From Bacteroidales bacterium UBA6431 (GTDB lineage Bacteria > Bacteroidota > Bacteroidia > Bacteroidales > UBA932): 46,134 nucleotides of DNA. The stretch spans positions 472-46,605 of the forward strand of contig DJOT01000011.1 in NCBI GenBank assembly GCA_002439095.1. Direction: 5' to 3'. Below are positions 24,798-34,444 of the stretch, piece after piece. Every line of letters starts with the position of its first letter. Position 1 is the first letter of the stretch. Under the pieces are notes generated by a model. It saw only the letters and a program-made list of their open reading frames with translations, had not been told where the DNA came from and did no database searches. The position numbers were made by a program, and so were the translations under genes.

Positions 24798-27179
24798 TTA
24801 GAATCTGAGCGTAACGTTTCCGAGAGCCGTGAATCCGGCATTCGGGACGAAGCCCAACTGGTAATAGCGGTTGTCTTCAGGATGTCCATAACTGCCAGCT
24901 ATGGCCGAATAAACCCAGCCGCTCGTGGCGAAATGGCTGTTGAACACATTGTTGAGCGTCAAGCCGAGGCGCAGCTCCTTGAGAGCTCCCGTGAAGCGGA
25001 AGGTATATCCCAAGTTGATGTCAGAGCAGGTGTAAGCAGGCAGGGAGCGGTCAGCGTTGGCGGTGTTGTCAAGATACTGGCGGCCTACGAAGCCCGTGTG
25101 CCATACGGCATTGAAATCTCCGAAATGGAAGTCAGCAAAGCCGTTGAGGATGGCGGACGGGGAAAATGCAAGGGTGGACTCATCGTAGTGGATCACACGG
25201 AATCCGCCGTCGTCCCAGTCCTCTACATACTCGTCGAAATCAAGGATCCTGTTGGCACTCAGGGCGGCGTTGCCCTCAAGGGTAAGCCAGCGGGTCACAT
25301 CCCAGGCGAGAGTGAGTTCAGCTCCAGCACGGTAAGACTTTGCGATATTTGTCGTGAGGTTCTCGCCGATGTCGCTGACCTGTCCTGTCTGGACGAACTG
25401 GTTGCGATAGTCCATGTAGTAGAGGTTGACCCCGGCACGCACTTTCCCGGCATTGAGCTGGTAGCCGGCCTCGTAGTCGATCAGACTCTCGGCCACAGGG
25501 GCCGGGTAGTTGTAATTGTCAGTGAAGTTGTTGCGCTCAGGCTCGCGATGACTCAGGGCCACGGAAGCGTATGCGCGGTGGGCACCATTGGTGTAGCTCA
25601 CACCACCCTTCGGGTTGAAGAAGTTGTAGTGCTTGTCAATGTCGAGCACCTGATTCGAATAAGTTCCGGCGACCTTGTCATAGACAAACTTATCATTCAG
25701 ACCGTCAGTGCGGTAGTCCACCCTACGATACTGGAGGTCACCGAAGATGTCCCAGTGTTCACCGAGGTTGAGTGCAGCCTTGACGAAGGCGCTGTAGTCG
25801 CCCTTGAAAGCGTCGGAGCCGTAGTAGGTGTAGCGTCCGGAGTCATCGAGGATGGCCGCTGCGAGAGCGTCATTGCCCACATAGGTCAGATGCCCGAAGT
25901 GGTTGGAGCGGAAATTCTGTGCGGAGAGACCACCGATCACATCCCAGAGCTCATCGTGATAGTTGACATTGTACACTGCCCCGTAGGTATGCTGGGTAAG
26001 GCCCTTCTGGCGGATGAAGTCGCTGTACTTGAGATTGCTGCCGTCCGGGTTCTTGAAAGTGAGGCCGAACTTGGAGAGCTTGTTCTGGTAGCGGAACTCG
26101 TCATAGTAGCCGTATCCGTAGGTGTAGTGGAGCGAGAGGTTCATGTTCCAATTCTCATTCACATTCCACACGGCGGAAAGGATATTGTGGTTCTGCACGA
26201 AATTGTCGGTTGTCTTGTCCCAATATGAGCCGTCCTTGAGCTTGTAGCGGGCTGTCTGATAGTTGCCGTCCGCATCGCGCACGAAATGCCCTTCCTCGTC
26301 CGTCACAAGATACTCGTAGAGGGAGTTGTAGCGTCCCAGACCCACGCGGTACATGTCAGCGTAATTATGGATACCCGTGGCGGCCCCGTAGGTGCCGTCC
26401 ATCAGGGACAGGTCGTTGCTTCCGGCGGTCACACCGTTCCAGGCCTGGCCCGTGTGCTCGAAGTTCCCGAAATTGCGGTACTTGATGCTGAAGTCGCGGC
26501 CGAGCCAGGTGAGTCCGGCATAGTAAGAGCCTGAACGTCCGGAGGTTCCGTGCACATATCCATCCGTTGATGTCTCATGGTAGGCAGCATCTATGATAAG
26601 GTGATTCCAAAGAAGACCGGTGGAAGCCGTGATGCCGGTGTTGAAGGTATTGTATGAGCCGTAAGAGGCTGTGAGTTCGGCATAAGGCAGGAGAGATGCG
26701 GACATGCTCTTCATCGCCACAGTGCCGCCGAAGGCTCCGTCACCATTGGTGGAGGTACCCACGCCACGCTGGATCTGCACACCGTCCAGGAAGGAGGCGT
26801 AGCTGTTCATGTTGGCCCAGAAGACGCACTGGTCCTCAGGAGAGTTGAGAGGCACGCCGTCGAGTGTGACGTTGATGCGGGAGTCCCCCGCTCCGCGGAT
26901 GCGCATATAGCTGGTGCCGGTGCCGACACCATTCTCGCTCCAGGCTATCACACCGGGAGTCCTCGCTATGAGGAACGGCAATTCCTTGCCGCTGCGGCTG
27001 AAGGACTTGAGCGAAGTCCCACCGATGTTTGCGACTGCGTAAGGCGCGTTTTCCTGCACCTTAACTCCCTTCACGACCGCCCCCTCAAGTTGTTCGACCA
27101 GGAGCGAGTCTTTTGCCGTCTGCGCACCGGCCACGGAGGCCGAGAGCAGGAGCATCACAAAAAATACATTCTTTCTCAT
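24798..27179 (-). CDS. TonB-dependent outer-membrane receptor, probably for thiamine
   Basis: This 793-residue receptor has a signal peptide (1-19), a plug domain (about 45-165; VANIGGTSLKSF, ARTPGVIAWSENG, GAGDSRINVTLDGVPLN) and a 22-stranded barrel ending in the aromatic-terminated strand FTALGNVTLRF. It takes a ligand across the outer membrane with TonB energy. A TPP riboswitch in its leader and a PnuC-type permease downstream point to thiamine. It lacks the N-terminal carboxypeptidase-like domain of SusC proteins. Confidence 0.9.
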   Translation of the reverse strand: MRKNVFFVMLLLSASVAGAQTAKDSLLVEQLEGAVVKGVKVQENAPYAVANIGGTSLKSFSRSGKELPFLIARTPGVIAWSENGVGTGTSYMRIRGAGDSRINVTLDGVPLNSPEDQCVFWANMNSYASFLDGVQIQRGVGTSTNGDGAFGGTVAMKSMSASLLPYAELTASYGSYNTFNTGITASTGLLWNHLIIDAAYHETSTDGYVHGTSGRSGSYYAGLTWLGRDFSIKYRNFGNFEHTGQAWNGVTAGSNDLSLMDGTYGAATGIHNYADMYRVGLGRYNSLYEYLVTDEEGHFVRDADGNYQTARYKLKDGSYWDKTTDNFVQNHNILSAVWNVNENWNMNLSLHYTYGYGYYDEFRYQNKLSKFGLTFKNPDGSNLKYSDFIRQKGLTQHTYGAVYNVNYHDELWDVIGGLSAQNFRSNHFGHLTYVGNDALAAAILDDSGRYTYYGSDAFKGDYSAFVKAALNLGEHWDIFGDLQYRRVDYRTDGLNDKFVYDKVAGTYSNQVLDIDKHYNFFNPKGGVSYTNGAHRAYASVALSHREPERNNFTDNYNYPAPVAESLIDYEAGYQLNAGKVRAGVNLYYMDYRNQFVQTGQVSDIGENLTTNIAKSYRAGAELTLAWDVTRWLTLEGNAALSANRILDFDEYVEDWDDGGFRVIHYDESTLAFSPSAILNGFADFHFGDFNAVWHTGFVGRQYLDNTANADRSLPAYTCSDINLGYTFRFTGALKELRLGLTLNNVFNSHFATSGWVYSAIAGSYGHPEDNRYYQLGFVPNAGFTALGNVTLRF

Positions 27180-27206
27180 TAAATGTAATTATAAGTAAAA
27201 CAATGT

Positions 27207-27293
27207 ATAAGGGGAGGCATTTCCCTACGCCGGCATTACCCGGATCAGGTTATGGGTATAATCTCAGCCCCGGAAAATCCGGAGCACCCCTTA
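27207..27293 (-). promoter_or_regulatory. TPP riboswitch (THI element)
   Basis: Read on the minus strand, the sequence has GGGGTGCTCCGG, then GGGGCTGAGA, ATACCCATAACCTGATC, and GGGTAATGCCGGCGTAGGGA, closing with GCCTCCCC. CTGAGA and CCTGATC are the hallmark conserved loops. It ends about 28 bases ahead of the receptor start and should reduce expression of the unit when TPP is plentiful. Confidence 0.95.
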
Positions 27294-27367
27294 ATGAATT
27301 CTAACCAAACGAAGTTTTCCGGCGCCAAAGGTAGGAATAATTTCTTAAATTCGTAAAAAATTCAATA

Positions 27368-28036
27368 ATGGAAGTACAGATAGAGCGGAGCTGGAAGGAA
27401 GCCCTTGCCGGGGAATTCGAAAAACCGTATTTCGCGGCCCTTGCAGAGGAGCTCCACCGGGAGAAGCAGGCCGGGGAGGTTATCTATCCTCCTGGAAAAG
27501 ACATTTTCAAGGCATTCGAACTCTGTCCGCTGGACAAGGTCAAGGTCGTAATACTCGGACAGGACCCCTACCACGGCTACGGCCAGGCCATGGGCCTTTC
27601 ATTCTCCGTGCCTCAAGGAGTGCCGGCTCCCCCGTCGCTGAAAAACATCTTCAAGGAAATCGAGTCCGACATCGGGATCACGATGTCTGGAAGCCCCGAC
27701 CTGCGCCCATGGGCGGAGCAGGGAGTGCTGCTGCTCAACTCGGTGCTCACAGTTCGCGCCGCCCAGCCGGCATCCCACAGCCGTATCGGCTGGCAGACAT
27801 TCACGGACGCGGTGATAAAGCTCATCTCCGACCGCTGCGACGGGGTGGTCTTCCTCCTCTGGGGCAACTACGCCCGGAGCAAGGCGGGCCTCATCGACAC
27901 TTCACGGCACCATGTGCTCGAAGCAGCACACCCCTCACCGCTGGCGAAGGGCGCGTTTTTCGGATGCAGGCATTTCTCCAGGACCAACGGAATCCTGGTT
28001 TCAGAAGGCAAATCCCCTATAGACTGGAGGCTCTAA
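27368..28036 (+). CDS. ung: Uracil-DNA glycosylase, family 1
   Basis: This 222-residue enzyme removes uracil from DNA in base-excision repair. The water-activating motif GQDPYHG sits near 65 and the DNA-intercalation motif HPSPLA near 188; LLLNSVLTV and LLWGNYAR are further conserved blocks. The length is typical. The stop TAA (28034-28036) overlaps the lnt stop on the other strand. Confidence 0.97.
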   Translation: MEVQIERSWKEALAGEFEKPYFAALAEELHREKQAGEVIYPPGKDIFKAFELCPLDKVKVVILGQDPYHGYGQAMGLSFSVPQGVPAPPSLKNIFKEIESDIGITMSGSPDLRPWAEQGVLLLNSVLTVRAAQPASHSRIGWQTFTDAVIKLISDRCDGVVFLLWGNYARSKAGLIDTSRHHVLEAAHPSPLAKGAFFGCRHFSRTNGILVSEGKSPIDWRL

Positions 28037-29664
28037 TGCTTCTTCTTCCCACGGGAAACGAGCCCGAGCAGAAGACGCGCCGCCAGAAGTGCCGCGAGAA
28101 GCAGGAAGGCGAGAGTGCAGACGCGCCCGGCGATGTCTCCGTTGCGCACGAAGAAAGTCTCACTGGAGTTGAGGTTGACCTTGGAAGAGATTGTGGCCTC
28201 CTCCCACCACGGGGTGCGCTCAAGGATGTCGCCACGCTGGTCGATGATGCAGGAGATGCCCGTGTTGGCGCTGCGTGCTATGTCACGGCGCAGTTCTATG
28301 GCACGAAGGCACGAGTAGCTGAGGTGCTGCTTATACCCCGGAGTATCCCCCCACCAGCCGTCATTGGTGATGACTGTCATCATTTTGGCTCCCTTTCGCA
28401 CATATTCCGTGCAATACTCACCATATATCGACTCATAGCAGACGGCGCAGCCGAACGGAACCCCGTCGAAATGCAGGACAGAAGCTTCGCTCTGCCCCTC
28501 GCAGCGTCCCATCAGCCCCCCTACACCGAAGAGGTCCGAGAGCTTCTCATCCAGAGGGACGAAGATCTTCGGATACGGGGTCAGTTCCGTGCCGACCACC
28601 AGCCGGCTCTTGAGATACACCTCGCTCCTGCCGGCAGAATCAAGGACGATGGCACTGTTGTGCGATGTCACCCATCCGTCACCGTACTTGCGTGCCAGGA
28701 CTGAAGGCTTCTCCCCGGAAGGATAAGTCGTATAACTGCTCGCCCCGAAGAGCAGTTCCGCGCGCGGATGCCTGTCCAGCATGCTGCGGAACGTCCGCAC
28801 AGTCGGAGACGACTCCAAGTGATTGAGCACCACATCGGAAGTGATGGTCTCCGGCGCCACAAGCAGCACACGCGAAGAGCTGTCCCTGTCTTTGTCGAGG
28901 GCCGACTCGAAGATGGAGACCATGGCCTTGTTCTGGTCGGTCTGGCTCACCAGCTTGTATTTATGGTAAGGATCGAAGTTGGTCTGCCCGATGATGACCT
29001 TGACCTCCCCCTCGGACTTCTCCTGATAGTTGCGGTAGATGACGGAGGACAGCACGAGCGGACCGGCCACGGCAAGGCAGAGCCCCGCAGCCGAGCAGAT
29101 CCTCGCCCAACGGGTCCATCCTCCCCAAGCCCCGGTTCCCAGAGCCTTGACAAGTCCGAAAAAACCGAGATTTGTCACCCATATCCAAAGGGAACCCCCG
29201 AGCGTGCCGGTGTACTCATACCACTGGATGCTGTGCGTGCTGCGCGCAAAAGCGTTGCCCAGCACAAGCCACGGCCAGGATATGTCCACGGAAAAATACT
29301 TCCTCTCCCATGCAATCCACATCACAGCCAGGAATATATACGGCACAGCGCCTCCGAGATGTCGCTTGGCAAGACGGAACAGAGCCCACACCACCGCCAT
29401 CTGGAGGGCATTGGCGACAATCGCGAAAATCCCGCCTCCCACAGTAGCATTGCACACCCAGAACGTGGTCAGCGCGTTCCAGAGGATGAATGTCCAGAGA
29501 TAATAGAAGAAAAACTTGCGCACCCCGGCTGAATCGGCAGCATAGTCGGCAAGCAGAAGAGGCACGAAGCCCACAAGGGCGAGAGCACCGGTATGCGGCA
29601 CGAGCCACGGCAGACTGAGCAGCACCGCCGAGATGGTGCAGAGTATGAAAAGCTTGAGTTTCAT
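28033..29664 (-). CDS. lnt: Apolipoprotein N-acyltransferase
   Basis: This 543-residue inner-membrane enzyme adds the third acyl chain to lipoproteins. Several membrane spans (about 1-245) precede a nitrilase domain with the Glu-Lys-Cys triad in APETITSD, LKSRLVVGTEL and CAVCYESIYG. A last span lies near the C-terminus, followed by a basic tail. The frame is open upstream, but the Met at 29664 starts the first membrane span and lies 1 bp after the RluD-type stop. The window has many lipoproteins that would be its clients. Confidence 0.93.
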   Translation of the reverse strand: MKLKLFILCTISAVLLSLPWLVPHTGALALVGFVPLLLADYAADSAGVRKFFFYYLWTFILWNALTTFWVCNATVGGGIFAIVANALQMAVVWALFRLAKRHLGGAVPYIFLAVMWIAWERKYFSVDISWPWLVLGNAFARSTHSIQWYEYTGTLGGSLWIWVTNLGFFGLVKALGTGAWGGWTRWARICSAAGLCLAVAGPLVLSSVIYRNYQEKSEGEVKVIIGQTNFDPYHKYKLVSQTDQNKAMVSIFESALDKDRDSSSRVLLVAPETITSDVVLNHLESSPTVRTFRSMLDRHPRAELLFGASSYTTYPSGEKPSVLARKYGDGWVTSHNSAIVLDSAGRSEVYLKSRLVVGTELTPYPKIFVPLDEKLSDLFGVGGLMGRCEGQSEASVLHFDGVPFGCAVCYESIYGEYCTEYVRKGAKMMTVITNDGWWGDTPGYKQHLSYSCLRAIELRRDIARSANTGISCIIDQRGDILERTPWWEEATISSKVNLNSSETFFVRNGDIAGRVCTLAFLLLAALLAARLLLGLVSRGKKKH

Positions 29665-29665
29665 C

Positions 29666-30685
29666 TTATTGGATTTCTTCCGGCATCTGCGTGCAATACT
29701 TGCGCCACTTGGCGAGCAAAGCCTCCATGTCAGACGGGAGAGGAGAATCGAACTGGAGCCACTCCCCCGTGCGCGGATGCACGAATCCGAGAGTCTTGGC
29801 ATGCAGGGCCTGACGCGGACATATCTCGAAACAGTTGGCTATGAACTGCTTGTACTTGGAGTATATGGTACCCTTGCGGATCTCGCTTCCCCCGTAGCGC
29901 TCATCGTTGAATATTGGATGGCCTATGCTTGACATGTGGACCCTGATCTGGTGCGTACGCCCCGTCTCAAGTTTGCATTCGAGAAGCGTCACGAAGCCGA
30001 ACCTCTCCAGCACACGATAGTGGGTCACGGCATGCTTTCCGCGCTCCTCGTCATCGTAGACCCTGAAGCGCAGGCGGTCGTTGGGGTCACGGCCTATGTT
30101 GCCGTCCACCGTCCCCTCATCTTCCTTGACATCTCCCCACACGACTGCCACATAACGTCGCTCAATGCTGTGGTCGAAAAACTGTTTGGCCAGTTTGAGC
30201 TGCGACTCCTCGTTCTTGGCCACCGCCAGCAGGCCGCTGGTGTCCTTGTCTATCCGGTGTACCAGAACCCCCATCCTCTCGTCTTCGGCTTCGGGTCCCT
30301 GGCTTATCCCAAGATGGTGCGAGAGTGCGTTGACGAGTGTCCCCTCGAAATGCCCGTGCCCAGGGTGGACAACCATCCCGGCAGGCTTGTTGATGACCAG
30401 CACGTCATCATCTTCATACACTATTTCAAGAGGAATATCCTGAGGCAATATCTCCATCCCGCGCCGGCGGTAAGGCATCACGAAGCGGATGACATCCCCG
30501 GGCCTGACTATGAAATTGGCCTTGACCACCTCGTCTCCCACATGCACATAGCCGGACTTGAGAGCCTGCTGGACGCGGCTGCGGGAGGTGTCCTCCATGT
30601 GGGTGGCCATGTATGTGTCGATACGCATGGGTGTCTGGCCCTTGTCCACCTCCAGCCTGAAATGTTCGAACTGTTCCTCCGCCAT
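29666..30685 (-). CDS. RluD-family 23S rRNA pseudouridine synthase
   Basis: This 339-residue enzyme has an S4 RNA-binding domain (about 15-75) and a catalytic domain with HRIDKDTSGLL, whose Asp is the family nucleophile, and GRTHQIRVH later. It is likely RluD-like, acting on 23S rRNA; the exact uridines cannot be told. ATG at 30685 overlaps the PASTA stop as TGATG; GTG at 30688 is possible. Confidence 0.92.
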   Translation of the reverse strand: MAEEQFEHFRLEVDKGQTPMRIDTYMATHMEDTSRSRVQQALKSGYVHVGDEVVKANFIVRPGDVIRFVMPYRRRGMEILPQDIPLEIVYEDDDVLVINKPAGMVVHPGHGHFEGTLVNALSHHLGISQGPEAEDERMGVLVHRIDKDTSGLLAVAKNEESQLKLAKQFFDHSIERRYVAVVWGDVKEDEGTVDGNIGRDPNDRLRFRVYDDEERGKHAVTHYRVLERFGFVTLLECKLETGRTHQIRVHMSSIGHPIFNDERYGGSEIRKGTIYSKYKQFIANCFEICPRQALHAKTLGFVHPRTGEWLQFDSPLPSDMEALLAKWRKYCTQMPEEIQ

Positions 30686-31440
30686 CACTTCTTCTTGAGA
30701 TAAAGAGAGACCTCCGTACCCTTCCTAACAGACTCGGAAGCGGGATTCTGGGAGTGCACCACTGCCGCCGCAGAATCGGCATAGTCACGCACCGCAGCCT
30801 CATAACGCACACGCCCTATGTTGAGGGAGTTGTCCTGGAGGATGTCCACAGCCTGAAGGTATGTCTTGCCTGTGACATCCGGAATCCAGGTCTGGTCATC
30901 ATCACTGAGCCCGAGGACAAGATTTATGGACGTCCCGCTGGAGACAGGAGTGCCCGGGGCTATGTCGAAACCGTAGCGCTGCTGGCGGAGAACATTGTTG
31001 GTGGCTATGTCACGAACATAGATTATCTTCCCGAGGGTCAAGCCGTTGCGGAGAAGTTCAGCCTTTGCCTGACGCAGCGACACCCCGACAAGGGACGGCA
31101 TATAGACCTCCTTGGCCTGCATTGTATTGACAGTCAACCGTATCTTGCGGCCTTTCTTGACATGCGACCCGGCCTTCGGAGTCTGCATATAGACAGCCCC
31201 CGGCTTCATCCGCTTGACGTATACGGAATCCGCCACGCTCACCTTCAGCCCGGACACCGCCGCCACCGTCTGCGCTTCGGCAGGGGTCATGTCCGAGAAA
31301 TCCGGGACTGCAATCTCCTGTCCGTGCCGCGTCAGCAGCGAAAGAATCAGGGTGACGATGCCGACTATCACGGCCACCATCGCAGCCGCGAGAAGCAGGT
31401 TCTTGACAATCCAGTTGCTGAAAAATTCCTTGATGTTCAT
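30685..31440 (-). CDS. Membrane-anchored PASTA-domain protein
   Basis: This 251-residue protein has one N-terminal membrane span (about 14-36) and three PASTA repeats facing the periplasm (about 43-110, 113-180, 185-250). They start with VPDFSDMTPAEA, MPSLVGVSLRQAK and IPDVTGKTYLQAV. There is no kinase domain. PASTA repeats bind peptidoglycan-like ligands in kinases and penicillin-binding proteins; a cell-envelope role here is inferred. It heads the PASTA, rluD-like, lnt unit. Confidence 0.88.
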   Translation of the reverse strand: MNIKEFFSNWIVKNLLLAAAMVAVIVGIVTLILSLLTRHGQEIAVPDFSDMTPAEAQTVAAVSGLKVSVADSVYVKRMKPGAVYMQTPKAGSHVKKGRKIRLTVNTMQAKEVYMPSLVGVSLRQAKAELLRNGLTLGKIIYVRDIATNNVLRQQRYGFDIAPGTPVSSGTSINLVLGLSDDDQTWIPDVTGKTYLQAVDILQDNSLNIGRVRYEAAVRDYADSAAAVVHSQNPASESVRKGTEVSLYLKKK

Positions 31441-31456
31441 TTTGACAAAAATAAAT

Positions 31457-31488
31457 GCCCCTCAAGTGGAACATGAGGGGCAAAGATA
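31457..31488 (-). terminator. Hairpin and promoter between receptor and PASTA genes
   Basis: GCCCCTCA (31457-31464) pairs with TGAGGGGC (31474-31481), and on the minus strand a T-rich stretch follows. TATCTTTG on the minus strand (31488-31481) directly overlaps it and could start the PASTA transcript, putting the hairpin in the leader. Confidence 0.6.
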
Positions 31489-31496
31489 CGAAAAAA

Positions 31497-34439
31497 TTAC
31501 ATCATTGGTGGTGGGCCTCCAGGTCCCGGACCGCCGGGACCGCCGCCGGGGCCTCCCGGGCCGCGGCGCCCACCGCGCCTGTTGCCCATGGTGCCGAATC
31601 TCCATGTAAGGGAGACTACCACATAGCGCCCGAGGGTGTTGTTGACAGCCTCGCTGTGGTAGTTGGCGCTGTCGGACACTGTAAGGTTCTTGGACTGCCC
31701 GAGTATGTCGTAGCCGCGCAGGGCAAGGGTCATGTTATTGTTGAACAGGAGCTTGGAAATCTCTGCGTTGAGCACGCACTGGGAAGGCTGGGCCGTTGAG
31801 TATCCGTTGTACCAGTTGTAGTCGAAATCACTCTCCAGGCTGATGCCGGTGGCCGTCCAGTTCCATGTGAGGCTGGCGGAGAGCTGGTTGTTCCACGTCG
31901 TGGTCTGGTCCTTGGTGGTGGATATGGAGTACCAGGACTTGTTCATCCTCGTGCTTCCGCCCAGGGACGCCTCCAGAGACTTACCGCTGTACCTTACGCG
32001 GAGACGCTCATTGGCGCTGAGGGTGCGGGTGGAGTTCTCGGTGATGTGTGCGGCGTAGAATGAAGGGTCGTTGAAATCAGCGATGAGTTTCTCCATGAAT
32101 CCGTAGAAATCCTGCCCGTCGTACTCGTCGATGCCGGTGCCGACATAGGATGCGCTCTTGCGCCAGCTCAGGCCGAGGGAGTTGTTGATGGAGAAGCTGC
32201 TCTTCCCGATAGGGATGGTGCCGAAGCCGTTGACGCTGGCGTTGGAGGTCGTCGGGCCGTTGAACGGCATGGTGTACTGGCCTCCGTTAGCCCCGTACCA
32301 GATGAGGTTGACCACAGGGTTCTGGGTGAAGCCGCCGCTGAAGCGCATGTTGAAGGAGGTGTAGCGCTCCTTGTTGGAGTAGCGCAGGTCGCCCCTGAGG
32401 TTGTGCGAGAAATACGGGGTCAGGGTCGGATTACCGAAGCTGACGTTTAGAGGGTCTGAATTGTCCGGCACAGGCATGAGCTGCGAGGTGGACGGCTGGG
32501 AGGACTGCCCGCGGTAGAAGAGTCTCCAGTTGAAGTTGTCGTTGACATCCATGAACATCATCGCCTGCGGCGAGAAGTTCCAGCGGAAGTCGCTGTATTC
32601 CTGAGGGGTATAGCTGCCGTCGGCGGAGTTGTAGCGCGTGGTGCTGTTGTAGGTTTTCGTCGGCATGGCGGCGAACCCGACCTGCGCACGGAAGTTCTTG
32701 TCCTGATAGAGGGCGTTGACCCCTATCTCCTGACGTACGTTCTCGTTGATGATGCTGTTGGAGTAGTTGTAGTCCAGTTCTCCCCCATTGAGCAGGTCGT
32801 AGGTCTGCTTATCTGAGGATGAACGGCTCCAGTTATAGGAATAGTTGGCCTCGACGTAGAAATGGTTGCCGAGCGGCTCCGTGTAGGTGAGATCTCCCCA
32901 GACGGAGTATGATTTCTGATTGTTGTTGAAGCTCTGTCTGACTTCATCGGTCTTGGCGACCCCGCTGTCGTAGGATGTGGTCCCGTTGTTGTTGAGCCCG
33001 TCGAGGACGTTGTTCGAGAGGTTGAAATTGACCATGGCGGTCATGGTACGCCCCGGAATCCCGAGTCTCTGGCGGAAGAGCAGGAAGCCGCTCGCGCTGG
33101 CGTTGCGGTTGCTGCCGCTGTTCTCAGTGAAGGCGTTGTTGAGTTTGGTGAGATTGCCGGCGAGGTCGTCACGGTAGGTGGAGTCCTTGCTTGACTGGCT
33201 GTAGTGGCCGGTGCCGAAGTTGACGGAAGGTTCGAAGAGGATGGAGGTGTTCTCCGAGAACTTGTGCTCCAGACGGACTCCGAAACGGTGCCCGTCGGAG
33301 TGGGTGTTGCTGATGCCGCTGCTGTTGTAGAGGAGGTTGTAGTCGTTGAGGTAGGTCGTCTTGACGCTGCTCTCCTCGACATCGTTGTCGCTGGCGTTGT
33401 AGAGGTAGTTGCCGCCCACGTTCATCTTGTCGTCGAACAGGGTCCAGGCACCGTTGAGACCGCCCATATACGAGGTCGTGATGCCGTTGCCGCCGCCCCA
33501 GCCGCCCTGACCCCGGCCCATTCCGCCGCCACCCATCATCCCCCGCATCATGTTGCCGGAGAAGTTGGAGGAACCGCGGTTGTTGGTGTTGTTGCCGTTG
33601 AGTATGAGGCTGATCTGGGAGTTGTCGGTGAAGCGTCCGATGAAGGCGTTGCCCTGGTAGCGAACGTCGCTCTTGATCCCGTCCTGTGACGGGAGGTCAT
33701 AACCGGCGCCGGCGGACACGTTGCCGAAGAGGCCTTTCATCATGCCCGGCTGCACGGAGAGGTCGATCACCGTCTCCTCCTCGCCGTCATCGATGCCGGT
33801 GAACTCGGCCTGCTCGGACTTTTTCTGTATGACTTTCAGTTTGTTGACCATCTTGGCCGGGATGTTCTTGGTGGCGAGCTGCGGATCGTTGAGGAAGAAG
33901 GTCTTGCCGTCTATGGTGATCTTGGAGATGCTCTCGCCGTTTACCGTCACTGACCCGTCCTCGGACACCTCTACCCCAGGGAGTTTCTTGAGGAGATCCT
34001 CCAGCACATCGTTGTCCGTAGTTTTGAAGGAGGATGCGTTGAACTCGATCGTGTCCTTCTTGACTATCATGGGGTTGCCGACGGCGGAGACAGATGCCGC
34101 ATCGAGTTGCTCCGTGTCCACGCTCATCTTGAGGGTCCCGAGATCAATCGCCTTGGATTCCATCTTGACTGTAGCGCTGTAGGCCTTGTAGCCGAGAAGT
34201 TCGGCCTTGAAAGTGTAGGTACCTTTGGCCACCGCATCTATCGTAACCTGGCCTTTCTCATCGCTCAAAGCATATTTGAGCGGCTTTTCCCGGCCGTCCT
34301 TGAAGAGCGACACGGTGACGAAGCCCAGAGGGTCGCCGCTCGACGCATCCGTCAGCACTGCAGAAATCTTGTTCTGCGCAAAGAGGCCGGTTCCTGCAAA
34401 CAGCAGGCACGACATCAAAATCGATCTCAATACTCTCAT
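31497..34439 (-). CDS. Large outer-membrane beta-barrel receptor with Gly/Pro tail
   Basis: This 980-residue protein has a signal peptide (1-21) and a carboxypeptidase-regulatory-like beta-sandwich (about 23-105). A TonB-type plug region follows (about 120-215; FLNDPQLATKNIPAKMV), then a long barrel of the outer-membrane beta-barrel family common in Bacteroidetes. Two Gly-rich low-complexity stretches stand out: MMRGMMGGGGMGRGQGGWGG near 300-320 and a roughly 30-residue Gly/Pro/Arg tail after the final strand SLTWRF. The ligand is unknown. It begins 5 bp after the ruvC stop. Confidence 0.85.
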   Translation of the reverse strand: MRVLRSILMSCLLFAGTGLFAQNKISAVLTDASSGDPLGFVTVSLFKDGREKPLKYALSDEKGQVTIDAVAKGTYTFKAELLGYKAYSATVKMESKAIDLGTLKMSVDTEQLDAASVSAVGNPMIVKKDTIEFNASSFKTTDNDVLEDLLKKLPGVEVSEDGSVTVNGESISKITIDGKTFFLNDPQLATKNIPAKMVNKLKVIQKKSEQAEFTGIDDGEEETVIDLSVQPGMMKGLFGNVSAGAGYDLPSQDGIKSDVRYQGNAFIGRFTDNSQISLILNGNNTNNRGSSNFSGNMMRGMMGGGGMGRGQGGWGGGNGITTSYMGGLNGAWTLFDDKMNVGGNYLYNASDNDVEESSVKTTYLNDYNLLYNSSGISNTHSDGHRFGVRLEHKFSENTSILFEPSVNFGTGHYSQSSKDSTYRDDLAGNLTKLNNAFTENSGSNRNASASGFLLFRQRLGIPGRTMTAMVNFNLSNNVLDGLNNNGTTSYDSGVAKTDEVRQSFNNNQKSYSVWGDLTYTEPLGNHFYVEANYSYNWSRSSSDKQTYDLLNGGELDYNYSNSIINENVRQEIGVNALYQDKNFRAQVGFAAMPTKTYNSTTRYNSADGSYTPQEYSDFRWNFSPQAMMFMDVNDNFNWRLFYRGQSSQPSTSQLMPVPDNSDPLNVSFGNPTLTPYFSHNLRGDLRYSNKERYTSFNMRFSGGFTQNPVVNLIWYGANGGQYTMPFNGPTTSNASVNGFGTIPIGKSSFSINNSLGLSWRKSASYVGTGIDEYDGQDFYGFMEKLIADFNDPSFYAAHITENSTRTLSANERLRVRYSGKSLEASLGGSTRMNKSWYSISTTKDQTTTWNNQLSASLTWNWTATGISLESDFDYNWYNGYSTAQPSQCVLNAEISKLLFNNNMTLALRGYDILGQSKNLTVSDSANYHSEAVNNTLGRYVVVSLTWRFGTMGNRRGGRRGPGGPGGGPGGPGPGGPPPMM

Positions 34440-34444
34440 ATAAT

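Noticed and set aside
24522..26228. 568-codon plus-strand open frame
   Set aside because: It runs antisense to pnuC and the TonB receptor, has Val/Glu-rich shadow composition and resembles no family.
27709..28704. 331-codon plus-strand open frame
   Set aside because: It crosses the ends of ung and lnt out of frame with both; both genes are unambiguous.
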